The notes under the pieces were generated by a model, which worked only from the letters and a program-made list of their open reading frames with translations, made no database searches and was not told where the DNA came from. Below, piece by piece: positions 49,250 through 58,438 of a stretch of 64,000 nt of DNA (position 1 is the stretch's first letter; every line of letters starts with the position of its first letter). Location: the NCBI RefSeq assembly GCF_009826975.1, contig NZ_WUMO01000002.1, positions 310,001 to 374,000 on the forward strand, written 5' to 3'. The position numbers were made by a program, and so were the translations under genes. The DNA is from Flavobacterium sp. HBTb2-11-1 (GTDB lineage Bacteria; Bacteroidota; Bacteroidia; Flavobacteriales; Flavobacteriaceae).

Positions 49250-49450
49250 CCCCAAACATATTGATTTTACAGGCCTTCACAGCATAATATTTGTGGTTCG
49301 ATTTTTTCACAGGAAATTCTTAGTCTGTTTGAAATAAACAGTCTTAAAGTAGCGCTATCAGAGATTTAATCGAAGCTGAACGATGGTTCGAAATCCCGTT
49401 AAGGATATAGGATTTTTTTCTCTTTTGGTTTATCGTAATTTTTTGATACT
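49250..49450 (+). repeat. Long repeat R, copy R2
   Basis: Core 49353-49411 (AGCGCTATCAGAG ... GGATATAGGA). Nearly identical to R4; the homology continues into the HxlR gene downstream, so it belongs to the duplicated block. Confidence 0.7.
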
Positions 49451-49508
49451 AAATACAGTAATTCCAAAATAATTTTAGCTACCTTCCCATCTACTTGGCT
49501 GCGTCTTT

Positions 49509-49925
49509 TTAAACAATCATCTTTTTCATTTTGTCGGTCAGCTTATCTATAAAAGCCTGTTTATCTTTCTTGATCTCTTTTAAAAATTCAATATGATGCT
49601 CAGAAAGTATAAAATACTTTTCGCCCCAGATATACATCTCGATTAATATAGGAAGCAGATCAATACCCTTCTCAGAGAGTTGATATAAAAATTTTACTTT
49701 GCTTTCGGGGTGATCCAGCTTTATAATGATGCCTGCGTCTTCAAGAGATGACAATCTTGCAGCAAGTATATTAGTCGCAATTTTTTCATCCGATTTCAGA
49801 AAATCACCATAGGTGCATTTCTTATAATACATCAGGTCACGTACAATTAAAAGTGACCATTTATCTCCTAACAAATCCAGTGAACTGCTCACCGGACAGC
49901 CCGACCTTTTTTTAATTTCTTTCAT
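49509..49925 (-). CDS. HxlR-family regulator, duplicated copy 1
   Basis: 138 residues from the ATG at 49925 (MKEIKKRSGCPVSSSLDLLG); the longer frame runs through the operator. Conserved Cys10 and GDKWSLLIVRDL, winged helix with EKIATNILAARLSSLEDAGI. Very similar to the regulator at 55939-56364 and clearly related to that at 6713. Divergent from the enoyl-CoA hydratase-like gene, with the shared ACTTGCA dyad between them. Confidence 0.93.
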   Translation of the reverse strand: MKEIKKRSGCPVSSSLDLLGDKWSLLIVRDLMYYKKCTYGDFLKSDEKIATNILAARLSSLEDAGIIIKLDHPESKVKFLYQLSEKGIDLLPILIEMYIWGEKYFILSEHHIEFLKEIKKDKQAFIDKLTDKMKKMIV

Positions 49926-49938
49926 TATTATTTTAACT

Positions 49939-49972
49939 ACTTGCATTTTGCAAGTAAATTTAATTATATTTG
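49939..49972. promoter_or_regulatory. HxlR-type operator and promoter
   Basis: Dyad ACTTGCATTTTGCAAGT (49939-49955), then the -7 box TATATTTG (49965-49972) for the hydratase gene. A TTG in the dyad (49941-49943) is at -33 spacing, so binding would cover the promoter. A half-site TTGCAAGT follows at 49983. Confidence 0.75.
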
Positions 49973-50024
49973 TACTTTCAATTTGCAAGTAAAATTACAA
50001 AAAATTAACCAAAACGACTACACT

Positions 50025-50828
50025 ATGATTTTTACCACACACAAAATTACAAATGGATACTGGAAAATCAGCTTCAACAATCCTCCTATTAACATGTTTG
50101 ATACCGAATTTTCTAAACAGCTAATGACTGTGATGGACGAACTGGAGTCAAATGAAAACCTGAAAGTTGTAGTCTTTGAGAGTGAAAATCCAGACTTTTT
50201 TGTTGCTCATGTCGAACTGCTGAATGTTGGAGACTTTCCAAAAGGAACCGGAAAAACAGGCCTTTCTATAGCCTGGCCAGATATTGCGCGCAGACTGGAA
50301 CTTGCCCCTTTTGTAACCATAGCTTCCATCCGTGGCCGTGCCAGAGGACTTGGAAGTGAATTTGCACAAGCATTTGATTTACGCTTCGCCAGCAGGGAGA
50401 AAGCATTCTTGGCTCAGGTAGAAATAGGGATCGGTTCATTTCCTGGGGGCGGAGGACTTGAACGCCTGCACCTGCTTACTGGACGCAGCCGAGCTCTTGA
50501 AATTATTTTAAGCGGCAATGATTATGATGCAGACACAGCCGCTTTCTACGGCTGGGTAAACCGCTCAATTCCAGACACTGAACTGGATGAATATGTTGAA
50601 AAATTTGCAAGGCGCATAGATTCATTTGACAAAAAACCAATTGCCGCCATAAAGCAGATTATGAACCAAAGAGCCAAACTTCCTTCAAACGAAGAAATTT
50701 TAGACACACAGGTTAAATTCTTTGCTTCACTCGAAGAGCCAGAAGCTCGTAGTCGTATTAAAAACCTATTTGAAAGAGGACTCCAGCAAAATGGCGATCT
50801 GGAACTAAATCTTGCTGATAAAATCTAA
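50025..50828 (+). CDS. Enoyl-CoA hydratase/isomerase-family protein, copy 1
   Basis: 267 residues from the ATG at 50025 (MIFTTHKITNGYWKISFNNP). Crotonase fold: oxyanion-hole segment IRGRARGLGSEFAQAFDLRFAS and IGIGSFPGGGGLERL where the acidic catalytic residue is usual. The exact reaction is not predictable; the HxlR control and the oxidoreductase 5 bases downstream suggest a detoxification or degradation step. The second copy at 56462 differs by only a few residues. Confidence 0.88.
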   Translation: MIFTTHKITNGYWKISFNNPPINMFDTEFSKQLMTVMDELESNENLKVVVFESENPDFFVAHVELLNVGDFPKGTGKTGLSIAWPDIARRLELAPFVTIASIRGRARGLGSEFAQAFDLRFASREKAFLAQVEIGIGSFPGGGGLERLHLLTGRSRALEIILSGNDYDADTAAFYGWVNRSIPDTELDEYVEKFARRIDSFDKKPIAAIKQIMNQRAKLPSNEEILDTQVKFFASLEEPEARSRIKNLFERGLQQNGDLELNLADKI

Positions 50829-50833
50829 AAAAT

Positions 50834-51835
50834 ATGAAAGCTTATATCTTACCTAAATACGGCAAAGAAGAAAAATTACTACTCAGCGATGTAAAAATAC
50901 CTGAAATTGGAGATTATGAGGTATTGGTGGAAATTCATGCTGCCAGCATCAACCAGCTGGACTTAAAAATAAAAAACGGGGATTTCAAGTTAATCCTTCC
51001 TTATCAATTACCTTTAATATTAGGTCATGATATTGCAGGAATAGTAGTGGAAACCGGTTCTAAAGTCAGTCGCTTTAAAATTGGAGACCAAATTTATGGA
51101 CGAGCAGCCGATTTTCATATCGGTTCATTCACAGAATATATTGCTGTGAATGAAAATGATCTGGCACTAAAACCTAAAAATATATCAATGGAGCAGGCAG
51201 CATCAATTCCATTGGTCGGACTAACTGTATGGCAGGCTTTCGCCGAAAAAGCGAAACTTGGTAAAGGCCAAAAAGTTTTTATTCAGGCAGGTTCTGGCGG
51301 AGTTGGTACAATAGCAATTCAGTTTGCCAAACATCTTGGAGCATTTGTCGCCACGACAGCCAGCGAAAAGAATTTTGACATGCTGAAAGAACTTGGAGCT
51401 GATATTGTTATAGATTATAAAAAGGATAACTTTGAAAATATTCTTAAAGACTATGATATGGTACTTAACAGCCAGGATGTTAAAACACTTGAAAAATCAT
51501 TGACAATTTTAAAACCGGTAGGCAATATTGTTTCAATTTCCGGACCTCCAACTCCAGAGTTTGCAAAATCAATCGGCGCATCAGCAATAATACGTTTTAT
51601 CCTGTGGCTAACCAGCCTGAAAATTCGTAATAGGGCTAAAAATTTAAATATTAATTATTCCTTTTTATTCATGAAGGCGAACGGAAAACAACTCGAAGAA
51701 ATAGGTAGCTTACTCGAATCTAAAGCAATTAAACCAGTTGTGGATAAAGTATTTTCTTTTGAGCAGACCAACGATGCTTTTGAATATATCGATAAAGGAC
51801 ATGCAAAGGGAAAAGTGGTTGTGAAAATAAAATAA
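50834..51835 (+). CDS. Zinc-free MDR quinone oxidoreductase-like protein, copy 1
   Basis: 333 residues. GroES-like N-terminal domain (LILGHDIAGIVVETGSKVSRF) and Rossmann domain with the cofactor loop QAGSGGVGTIAIQFAK (about 150-165). Zinc ligands of alcohol dehydrogenases are absent, as in the NADPH:quinone oxidoreductase branch. Starts 5 bases after the hydratase stop, so one transcript. Likely an NADPH-dependent reductase of a quinone or enone under HxlR control. Confidence 0.9.
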   Translation: MKAYILPKYGKEEKLLLSDVKIPEIGDYEVLVEIHAASINQLDLKIKNGDFKLILPYQLPLILGHDIAGIVVETGSKVSRFKIGDQIYGRAADFHIGSFTEYIAVNENDLALKPKNISMEQAASIPLVGLTVWQAFAEKAKLGKGQKVFIQAGSGGVGTIAIQFAKHLGAFVATTASEKNFDMLKELGADIVIDYKKDNFENILKDYDMVLNSQDVKTLEKSLTILKPVGNIVSISGPPTPEFAKSIGASAIIRFILWLTSLKIRNRAKNLNINYSFLFMKANGKQLEEIGSLLESKAIKPVVDKVFSFEQTNDAFEYIDKGHAKGKVVVKIK

Positions 51836-51996
51836 TCACATATTTTTTATTTATCATTCATAAATATTGATTCAAATGTTTTCCTAATTATTATTTAAAT
51901 TTACTTCTAATACTTTGAATTTTTGACAACAAAAATTTATGAACACAATTAATTTTATAAAATCAAATGTTATCTGATTAACGATTTTAACATCTG
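51836..51996. other. Non-coding tail shared with 58274-58438
   Basis: AT-rich, no gene. The sequence is closely matched by the stretch after the second oxidoreductase copy, so the duplicated block extends up to repeats B2 and B4. Confidence 0.6.
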
Positions 51997-52123
51997 AACC
52001 TAAAAAGACATAAACCATAATTGAATTAAAATTAAAGACCATTATCTTACAAATTCACTTAAAAACAAGCTAATTTCTTTAAATCATTCATAAAATGATT
52101 TGTAAATTGTTCAGTAAGGTCAC
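51997..52123 (+). repeat. Structured border repeat, copy B2
   Basis: Outer arms ACCT/AGGT; the hairpin is AAATCAT / ATGATTT, an A-U pair where other B copies have G-U. Ends GTAAGGTCAC. Right border of the first duplicated block. Confidence 0.8.
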
Positions 52124-52127
52124 TAAA

Positions 52128-52160
52128 AGAGACAACTAGCAAATAGTTGTCTCTTTTTTT
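52128..52160 (+). terminator. Terminator hairpin after copy B2
   Basis: 11-bp stem AGAGACAACTA / TAGTTGTCTCT, loop GCAAA, T run. Confidence 0.7.
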
Positions 52161-52365
52161 ATGCCCTAATGTGTAGATTTTTCAAGTCTTCACAGCCTAA
52201 TATTTGTGGTTCGATTTTTTCACAAGAAATTTTTAGTCTGTTTGAAATAAACAGTCTTAAAGTGGCGCTATCAGAGATTTAATCGAAGCTGAACGATGGT
52301 TCGAAATCCCGTTAAGGATATAGATTTTTTTCTCTTTAAGCTTGTCTTAATTTTGTTAATACTAA
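52161..52365 (+). repeat. Long repeat R, copy R3
   Basis: Core 52266-52322; the most diverged R copy at its right end. The following bases to 52607 hold no gene apart from the leader of the SDR. Confidence 0.65.
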
Positions 52366-52607
52366 TATAGTAATTCCCAAAATAATTATAGCGTCCTTAT
52401 CACAATTTCATTAATTCTATATCTTTTATTAGCAGTCCTCCCAAAACAATTTTGCAGGCCAAAATCAAAGTATAGAAATATAAAATGCAAATCTTGGATC
52501 TTCTTAAGCTTTTATATTAGAAAAGTATACAACTATCATGGATTCGTATTAATTCTTACCTCTATTATCATTCTAATTTTGCCATATAATTTTAAACGAA
52601 GAAAGAA

Positions 52608-53423
52608 ATGAAAAAAATAATCTTAATTACAGGCGCGAGTTCAGGTATGGGCAAAGAAACTGCGAAAGCACTTATCAGACAAGGCCATACAGTTTACACA
52701 GCCGCAAGACGAATTAATCAGATGCAGGATTTAAAAGCATCGGGAGGATATCCAATTCAAATGGATGTTACAAATGAATCTGAAATAGAAACTGCCGTAA
52801 ATACAATTATTCAAAAAGAGGGAAAAATTGATGTCTTATGGAATAACGCCGGTTTCGGTTTGTATGGATCAGTAGAAGATGTCTCTTTAGATGAAGCCAG
52901 AAGACAATTTGAAGTAAATGTTTTTGGAATTGCGGCAGTAACCCAAAAAGTGGTGCCTTATATGCGTAAAGCAAATTCAGGGACAATCATCAATACCTCT
53001 TCAATGGGAGGAAAAATGTACTTTCCAATGGGCGCATGGTATCACGCTTCCAAACACGCAGTTGAAGGGCTAAGCGACTGTCTGCGATTGGAATTGAAAG
53101 CATTCAACATTAAGGTTGTGGTTTTGGAACCAGGTTTTATTGCAACTGAATTTGGTTCTGTTTTGCTGGACAACTTCTCAAAAATCTCCAAAAGAAGTGC
53201 TTACACCAATCTGATGGAAAAAATAGTTGAAGGAACCAAAAAGTCTGCAGAAGGAAATGGCTCTTCCAATCCATCCGTTATTTCTGACACTATCCTTAAA
53301 ATTGTGAACAGCAATAATCCAAAAACACGTTACAGGGTTGGAAAATTTGCAAAACCTATGGTCTGGATGAGAACCTATCTGGGAGATAAGCTGTTTGATA
53401 AAATTGTAATGAGCCAAATGTAA
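52608..53423 (+). CDS. Short-chain dehydrogenase/reductase
   Basis: 271 residues. Classical SDR: TGASSGMG cofactor loop (7-14), NNAGFG, INTSSMGG with the catalytic Ser and YHASK (Tyr, Lys). An Arg in the second strand region (AARRI) suggests NADP use. First gene of a four-gene plus-strand module ending with an AraC regulator and bounded by repeats B2 and B3. Substrate unknown. Confidence 0.92.
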   Translation: MKKIILITGASSGMGKETAKALIRQGHTVYTAARRINQMQDLKASGGYPIQMDVTNESEIETAVNTIIQKEGKIDVLWNNAGFGLYGSVEDVSLDEARRQFEVNVFGIAAVTQKVVPYMRKANSGTIINTSSMGGKMYFPMGAWYHASKHAVEGLSDCLRLELKAFNIKVVVLEPGFIATEFGSVLLDNFSKISKRSAYTNLMEKIVEGTKKSAEGNGSSNPSVISDTILKIVNSNNPKTRYRVGKFAKPMVWMRTYLGDKLFDKIVMSQM

Positions 53424-53447
53424 AACCTATGCATAAAAATAAAAACG

Positions 53448-53885
53448 ATGAAGACAGCTAAAATTTTGTTTTTGATTTTATTGGTCATGGCCTCTAAAAT
53501 GCAGGCTCAAGTTAATGAGAAATCGATAGTCGGCGTGTGGGAATCTGATAAAAAGGATGTCCGAATGGAGTTTTTTAAAGATGGCGCTAATTATTCGGCC
53601 AAACTTTTATGGGGAAATCTTGTGGTTGAAAAAGATGGCATAACTTCTAAAAAAGACAGCAAAAACCCAGATGTAAGATTGAGAAGCAGAAACATTCTTG
53701 GCATAACCAGCTTAACAGGATTAGAATGGAACGGTAAAGAGTACACTAACGGGAAAATTTACGATCCTCCAAGCGGCGATACCTATACCTGCAAAGCATG
53801 GATTGAAGATGGTAAACTCAATTTAAGAGGCTATTTAGGAATATCCTTATTAGGAAAAACAGTAACTTGGCATAGATATAAATGA
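53448..53885 (+). CDS. DUF2147-family exported protein
   Basis: 145 residues with a signal peptide (LILLVMASKMQAQ). Pattern of DUF2147: GVWESDKKDVRMEFFKDG, later WNGKEYTNGKIYDPPSGDTYTCKAWIEDGKLNLRGYLG and TVTWHR at the end. A periplasmic lipocalin-like beta barrel of unknown role. Overlaps the next gene by 4 bases (ATGA). Confidence 0.88.
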   Translation: MKTAKILFLILLVMASKMQAQVNEKSIVGVWESDKKDVRMEFFKDGANYSAKLLWGNLVVEKDGITSKKDSKNPDVRLRSRNILGITSLTGLEWNGKEYTNGKIYDPPSGDTYTCKAWIEDGKLNLRGYLGISLLGKTVTWHRYK

Positions 53886-54400
53886 TGAATTTTTACAATC
53901 ATACTCTAAATTGGATCACAGGCGAATTATTTGAAGCCTATTTTATCACTAACTTTGGTATTATCACGATCATTGGAGGCATTTTATTTGGAAAATTTGG
54001 TTCTACCTTGAATGCCAAAGCATTAGTTATTCCTTTAATTGTAGTGGGAATAGTTTACACAGCAATTGGTTTCTCTATGATTGTTTCAAACAATAACCGA
54101 TTAACATCCTATAAACAGGATTTTGAAAAAGACCATCATGCTTTTGTAAAAGCCGAAAAAAAACGTGTTGAAGATTTTCAAATCGGATATACAATATCAA
54201 AAATTGTGGCTGTTGTTTTTTTTCCTATTACACTGCTGCTCTTTTGGTTCTCTAAAAGTCCAGCTCTTCATGGATTAGGCCTTGGACTTGCCCTTTTTGC
54301 CTTAGCCGGATTAATGGTTGATTATTTTTCGCAGGAGAGAGCCAATGCATATTACGAAATGATAGTAACAGAATTAAGCAATGCAAAAATTTCAAACTAA
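53882..54400 (+). CDS. Four-helix membrane protein, family not recognised
   Basis: 172 residues with about four membrane helices (TNFGIITIIGGILFG, LVIPLIVVGIVYTAIGFSMI, VAVVFFPITLLLFW, LGLGLALFALAGLMVDYF) and a cytoplasmic charged stretch in the middle (KQDFEKDHHAFVKAEKKR). Translationally coupled to the DUF2147 gene. I do not recognise the family. Confidence 0.8.
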   Translation: MMNFYNHTLNWITGELFEAYFITNFGIITIIGGILFGKFGSTLNAKALVIPLIVVGIVYTAIGFSMIVSNNNRLTSYKQDFEKDHHAFVKAEKKRVEDFQIGYTISKIVAVVFFPITLLLFWFSKSPALHGLGLGLALFALAGLMVDYFSQERANAYYEMIVTELSNAKISN

Positions 54401-54442
54401 AGAGTTAAAGTAAATTAATAATTTGTTTTTGATCAAGAGAAT

Positions 54443-55351
54443 ATGAAACCGATAATCAATCTAAAAAGCATTTCCGACATAAATAAGTTTGTGCGGCAGG
54501 GCAATATCAATCATCCGCTGGTGGCTGTTATCGATTTTAGCAAAGTAGACGAATATGTAGAAGAAGGCACGCGTATTTGCTGTGATTTTTATTCGATAAT
54601 GTTTAAAAATTATTGTGCAAACGGACTCCGATACGGCAAGCAGACATATGATTTTCAAGAAGGAAGCCTAATCTGCATCGCTCCCAAACAGACAATGACG
54701 ATGGATAATGAAATTGAAAAAAGAGACGACATGATGGGATGGGGACTTTTTTTTCATCCCGACCTTATCCGCAATACTTCTCTGGGATTAAAAATGAAAG
54801 AATACACGTTTTTTTCCTATGAAACATCGGAAGCCCTGCACTTGTCGGAGAAAGAAAAGCAGATATTGCATGACTGCGTTGTAAAGATTCAAAACGAACT
54901 TCAGGAAAACATCGACAGTCACAGCCAGACTTTAATTGTTTCTAATATTGAACTCCTGCTAAATTACTGTTCACGCTTTTACGGCCGACAGTTTATAACC
55001 AGAAAGAATGCAAACCGGGATATTGTCGCTAAAGCAGAAAACATTATTAAGGAATACTTTAACAAAAGCTATTTAAAAAAGAACGGGCTTCCAACAGTAA
55101 AATATCTTGCAGATGCACTTCACTTGTCTCCAAATTACTTAACAGACCTGTTAAAAAAAGAAACCGGAATGAGTGCCCAGGACCATATCCATTATTTTCT
55201 CATGGAAGAAGCCAAAAGCATTTTAATGAATACCGATTCTTCTGTTGCAGAAATTGCCTATTCTCTCGGTTTCGAATACCCCCAGTACTTTAGCAAACTA
55301 TTTAAAACCAAGACAGGAAAGACACCGAAGGAATATAGAAGCCTAAATTGA
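54443..55351 (+). CDS. AraC-family transcriptional regulator
   Basis: 302 residues. Cupin-like sensing N-terminus, then a C-terminal AraC double helix-turn-helix (LPTVKYLADALHLSPNYLTDLLKKETG and AEIAYSLGFEYPQYFSKLFKTKTGKTPKEYR). Last gene of the SDR module, in the same direction with short gaps, so probably its own operon's regulator. Effector unknown. Confidence 0.92.
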   Translation: MKPIINLKSISDINKFVRQGNINHPLVAVIDFSKVDEYVEEGTRICCDFYSIMFKNYCANGLRYGKQTYDFQEGSLICIAPKQTMTMDNEIEKRDDMMGWGLFFHPDLIRNTSLGLKMKEYTFFSYETSEALHLSEKEKQILHDCVVKIQNELQENIDSHSQTLIVSNIELLLNYCSRFYGRQFITRKNANRDIVAKAENIIKEYFNKSYLKKNGLPTVKYLADALHLSPNYLTDLLKKETGMSAQDHIHYFLMEEAKSILMNTDSSVAEIAYSLGFEYPQYFSKLFKTKTGKTPKEYRSLN

Positions 55352-55515
55352 TATTTTTTACAACAACTCCATTTTAAAATTTATCATGGGTAAATTATGA
55401 TAGGGATATTTTGGAAATTTGAATTTACTTCTAACTATGCGTATTATTTAAAGGAAATAATCAAAATTTATAAAGGAAACTTTTATCACATTAAAAATTA
55501 ATTGCACAATTGTAT

Positions 55516-55646
55516 TACCCCTACGATACATACAAACCGCTAAGAAATGAAAGAATAAGATAATAATCTCACAAATTCACTTGAAAATAAGCTAATTTTT
55601 TTAAATCATTCATAAAATGGTTTGTAAATTGTTCAGTAAGGGTCAC
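55516..55646 (+). repeat. Structured border repeat, copy B3
   Basis: Outer arms CCCT/AGGG (one pair longer than B1/B2), ends GTAAGGGTCAC. Left border of the second duplicated block. Confidence 0.8.
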
Positions 55647-55650
55647 TAAA

Positions 55651-55683
55651 AGAGACAACTAGTTAATAGTTGTCTCTTTTTTT
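55651..55683 (+). terminator. Terminator hairpin after copy B3
   Basis: 11-bp stem AGAGACAACTA / TAGTTGTCTCT, loop GTTAA, T run. Confidence 0.7.
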
Positions 55684-55890
55684 ATACACAAACATATTGA
55701 TTTTCCATGCCTTCACAATCTAATATTTGTGGTTCGATTTTTTCACAGGAAATTCTTAGTCTGTTTGAAAAAAAACAGTCTTAAAGTGGCGCTATCAGAG
55801 ATTTAATCGAAGCTGAACGATGGTTCGAAATCCCGTTAAGGATATAGGATTTTTTTCTCTTTTGGTTTATCGTAATTTTTTGATACTAAA
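55684..55890 (+). repeat. Long repeat R, copy R4
   Basis: Core 55786-55849. Nearly identical to R2 and likewise continuous with the HxlR gene downstream. Confidence 0.7.
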
Positions 55891-55938
55891 TACAGTAATT
55901 CCAAAATAATTTTAGCTTCCTTCTCATCTACCTGAGTG

Positions 55939-56364
55939 TCATTCTTTTGAAACAATCATCTTTTTCATTTTGTCAGTCAGCTTATCTATAAAAGCCTGTT
56001 TATCTTTCTTGATTTCTTTTAAAAATTCAATGTGATGCTCAGAAAGTATAAAATACTTTTCTCCCCAGATATACATTTCGATTAATACCGGAAGCAGATC
56101 AATGCCCTTCTCAGAGAGTTGATATAAAAATTTTACTTTGCTTTCGGGATGATCCAGCTTTACAATGATTCCAACTTCTTCAAGAGTTGATAATCTTGCT
56201 GCAAGGATGTTAGTCGCAATTTTTTCATCTGATTTTAGAAAATCACCATAGGTGCATTGCTTATAATACATTAGGTCACGTACAATTAAAAGTGACCATT
56301 TATCTCCTAGCAAATCAAGGGAACTACTCACTGGACAGCCCGACCTTTTTTTTATTTCTTTCAT
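55939..56364 (-). CDS. HxlR-family regulator, duplicated copy 2
   Basis: 141 residues; same signature as copy 1 (RSGCPVSSSLDLLGDKWSLL). Only scattered residues differ, with a 3-residue longer C-terminus (VSKE). Divergent from the second hydratase gene with the same operator arrangement. Confidence 0.93.
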   Translation of the reverse strand: MKEIKKRSGCPVSSSLDLLGDKWSLLIVRDLMYYKQCTYGDFLKSDEKIATNILAARLSTLEEVGIIVKLDHPESKVKFLYQLSEKGIDLLPVLIEMYIWGEKYFILSEHHIEFLKEIKKDKQAFIDKLTDKMKKMIVSKE

Positions 56365-56376
56365 TATTTCTCAACT

Positions 56377-56410
56377 ACTTGCATTTTGCAAGTGTATTTA
56401 TTTATATTTG
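56377..56410. promoter_or_regulatory. HxlR-type operator and promoter, copy 2
   Basis: Dyad ACTTGCATTTTGCAAGT (56377-56393), identical to that at 49939, then TATATTTG (56403-56410) for the hydratase gene. Confidence 0.75.
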
Positions 56411-56461
56411 TACTTTCAATTTGCAAGCAAAATTACAAAAATTAACCAAAACGATTCAATT

Positions 56462-57265
56462 ATGATTTTTATCACACACAAAATTACAAATGGATATTGG
56501 AAAATCAGTTTCAATAATCCGCCGATTAACATGTTTGATACTGAATTTTCTAAACAGCTAATGACTGTGATGGACGAACTGGAGTCAAATGAAAACCTAA
56601 AAGTTGTAGTATTTGAGAGTGAAAATCCAGACTTTTTTGTTGCTCATGTCGAGTTGCTAAATGTTGGAGACTTTCCAAAAGGAACCGGAAAAACAGGTCT
56701 TTCTATAGCTTGGCCAGATATTGCACGCAGACTGGAACTTGCCCCTTTTGTGACAATCGCTTCTATCCGAGGTCGTGCAAGAGGACTTGGAAGCGAATTT
56801 GCACAAGCATTTGATTTGCGATTCGCCAGCAGGGAGAAAGCATTCTTGGCTCAGGTAGAAATAGGGATCGGTTCTTTTCCTGGTGGCGGAGGACTTGAAC
56901 GTCTGCATCTGCTTACAGGGCGCAGCCGAGCTCTTGAAATTATTTTAAGCGGTAATGATTATGATGCAGATACAGCCGCGTTCTACGGCTGGGTAAACCG
57001 CTCAATACCTGATTCTGAGCTGGATGAATATGTTGAAAAATTTGCAAGGCGCATAGATTCATTTGACAAAAAACCAATTACTGCCATAAAGCAGATCATG
57101 AACCAAAGAGCCAAACTTCCTTCAAACGAAGAAATTTTAGACACACAGGTTAAATTCTTTGCTTCACTCGAGGAGCCTGAAGCACGCGGTCGAATTAAAA
57201 AACTATTTGAAAGAGGACTCCAGCAAAATGGTGATCTGGAACTAAATCTTGCTGATAACATCTAA
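56462..57265 (+). CDS. Enoyl-CoA hydratase/isomerase-family protein, copy 2
   Basis: 267 residues from the ATG at 56462. Same motifs as copy 1; differences are few at the protein level (SELDEY, KPITAI, ARGRIKKLF, ADNI) but more frequent at third codon positions, so both copies look maintained by selection. The oxidoreductase gene starts 6 bases downstream. Confidence 0.88.
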   Translation: MIFITHKITNGYWKISFNNPPINMFDTEFSKQLMTVMDELESNENLKVVVFESENPDFFVAHVELLNVGDFPKGTGKTGLSIAWPDIARRLELAPFVTIASIRGRARGLGSEFAQAFDLRFASREKAFLAQVEIGIGSFPGGGGLERLHLLTGRSRALEIILSGNDYDADTAAFYGWVNRSIPDSELDEYVEKFARRIDSFDKKPITAIKQIMNQRAKLPSNEEILDTQVKFFASLEEPEARGRIKKLFERGLQQNGDLELNLADNI

Positions 57266-57271
57266 AAAAAT

Positions 57272-58273
57272 ATGAAAGCTTATATCTTACCTAAATACGG
57301 CAAAGCAGAAAAATTATTACTCAGCGATGTAAAAATACCTGAAATTGGAGATTATGAGGTTTTGGTAGAAATTCATGCTGCCAGCATCAACCAGCTGGAC
57401 TTAAAAATAAAAAACGGTGATTTCAAGTTAATCCTTCCTTACCAATTACCTTTAATATTAGGTCATGATATTGCAGGAATAGTAGTAGAAACCGGCTCAA
57501 AAATCAGTCGCTTTAAAATTGGAGACCAGATTTATGGACGAGCAGCCGATTTTCATATCGGTTCCTTCGCGGAATATATTGCTGTGAATGAAAATGATAT
57601 GGCACTAAAACCTAAAAATATATCAATGGAGCAGGCAGCATCAATTCCATTGGTCGGACTAACTGTATGGCAGGCTTTCGCCGAAAAAGCGAAACTTGGT
57701 AAAGGCCAGAAAGTTTTTATTCAGGCAGGTTCTGGCGGAGTCGGTACAATAGCAATTCAGCTTGCCAAACATCTTGGAACATTTGTCGCCACAACAGCAA
57801 GCGAAAAGAATTTTGATATGATGAAAGACCTTGGAGCTGATATCGTTATAGATTATAAAAAGGATAACTTTGAAAATATTCTTAAAGATTATGATCTGGT
57901 ACTTAACAGCCAGGATGTTAAAACACTTGAAAAATCATTGACCATTTTAAAACCGGGAGGCAGTATTATTTCAATTTCTGGACCTCCAACCCCAGAATTT
58001 GCAAAATCAATCGGCGCATCAGCAATAATAAGTTTTATACTTTGGCTGACCAGCATGAAAATCCGTAATAGGGCTAAAAATTTAAATATTAATTATTCCT
58101 TTTTATTCATGAAGGCGAACGGAAGGCAACTTGAACAAATAGGGAATTTACTCGAATCTAAAGCAATTAAACCCGTTGTGGATAAAGTATTTTCTTTTGA
58201 GCAGACCAACGATGCTTTTGAATATATGGAAAAAGGGCATGCAAAAGGAAAAGTGGTTGTGAAAATAAAATGA
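57272..58273 (+). CDS. Zinc-free MDR quinone oxidoreductase-like protein, copy 2
   Basis: 333 residues, same domains as copy 1 (LGHDIAGIVVETGSKISRF; QAGSGGVGTIAIQLAK). Scattered conservative changes, mostly synonymous at the DNA level. Forms the second HxlR-hydratase-oxidoreductase block. Confidence 0.9.
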   Translation: MKAYILPKYGKAEKLLLSDVKIPEIGDYEVLVEIHAASINQLDLKIKNGDFKLILPYQLPLILGHDIAGIVVETGSKISRFKIGDQIYGRAADFHIGSFAEYIAVNENDMALKPKNISMEQAASIPLVGLTVWQAFAEKAKLGKGQKVFIQAGSGGVGTIAIQLAKHLGTFVATTASEKNFDMMKDLGADIVIDYKKDNFENILKDYDLVLNSQDVKTLEKSLTILKPGGSIISISGPPTPEFAKSIGASAIISFILWLTSMKIRNRAKNLNINYSFLFMKANGRQLEQIGNLLESKAIKPVVDKVFSFEQTNDAFEYMEKGHAKGKVVVKIK

Positions 58274-58438
58274 TCACCTAATTCATTTTAATTATCATCA
58301 ATAAATTTTGATTCAAATATTTTCCTATTATTATTTAAATTTACTTCTAATACTTTGAATTTTTGTCGTCAAAAATTTATGAATACAAATTAATTTTATA
58401 AAATCATATGTTTATCTAATTAACGATTCTTAGCATCT

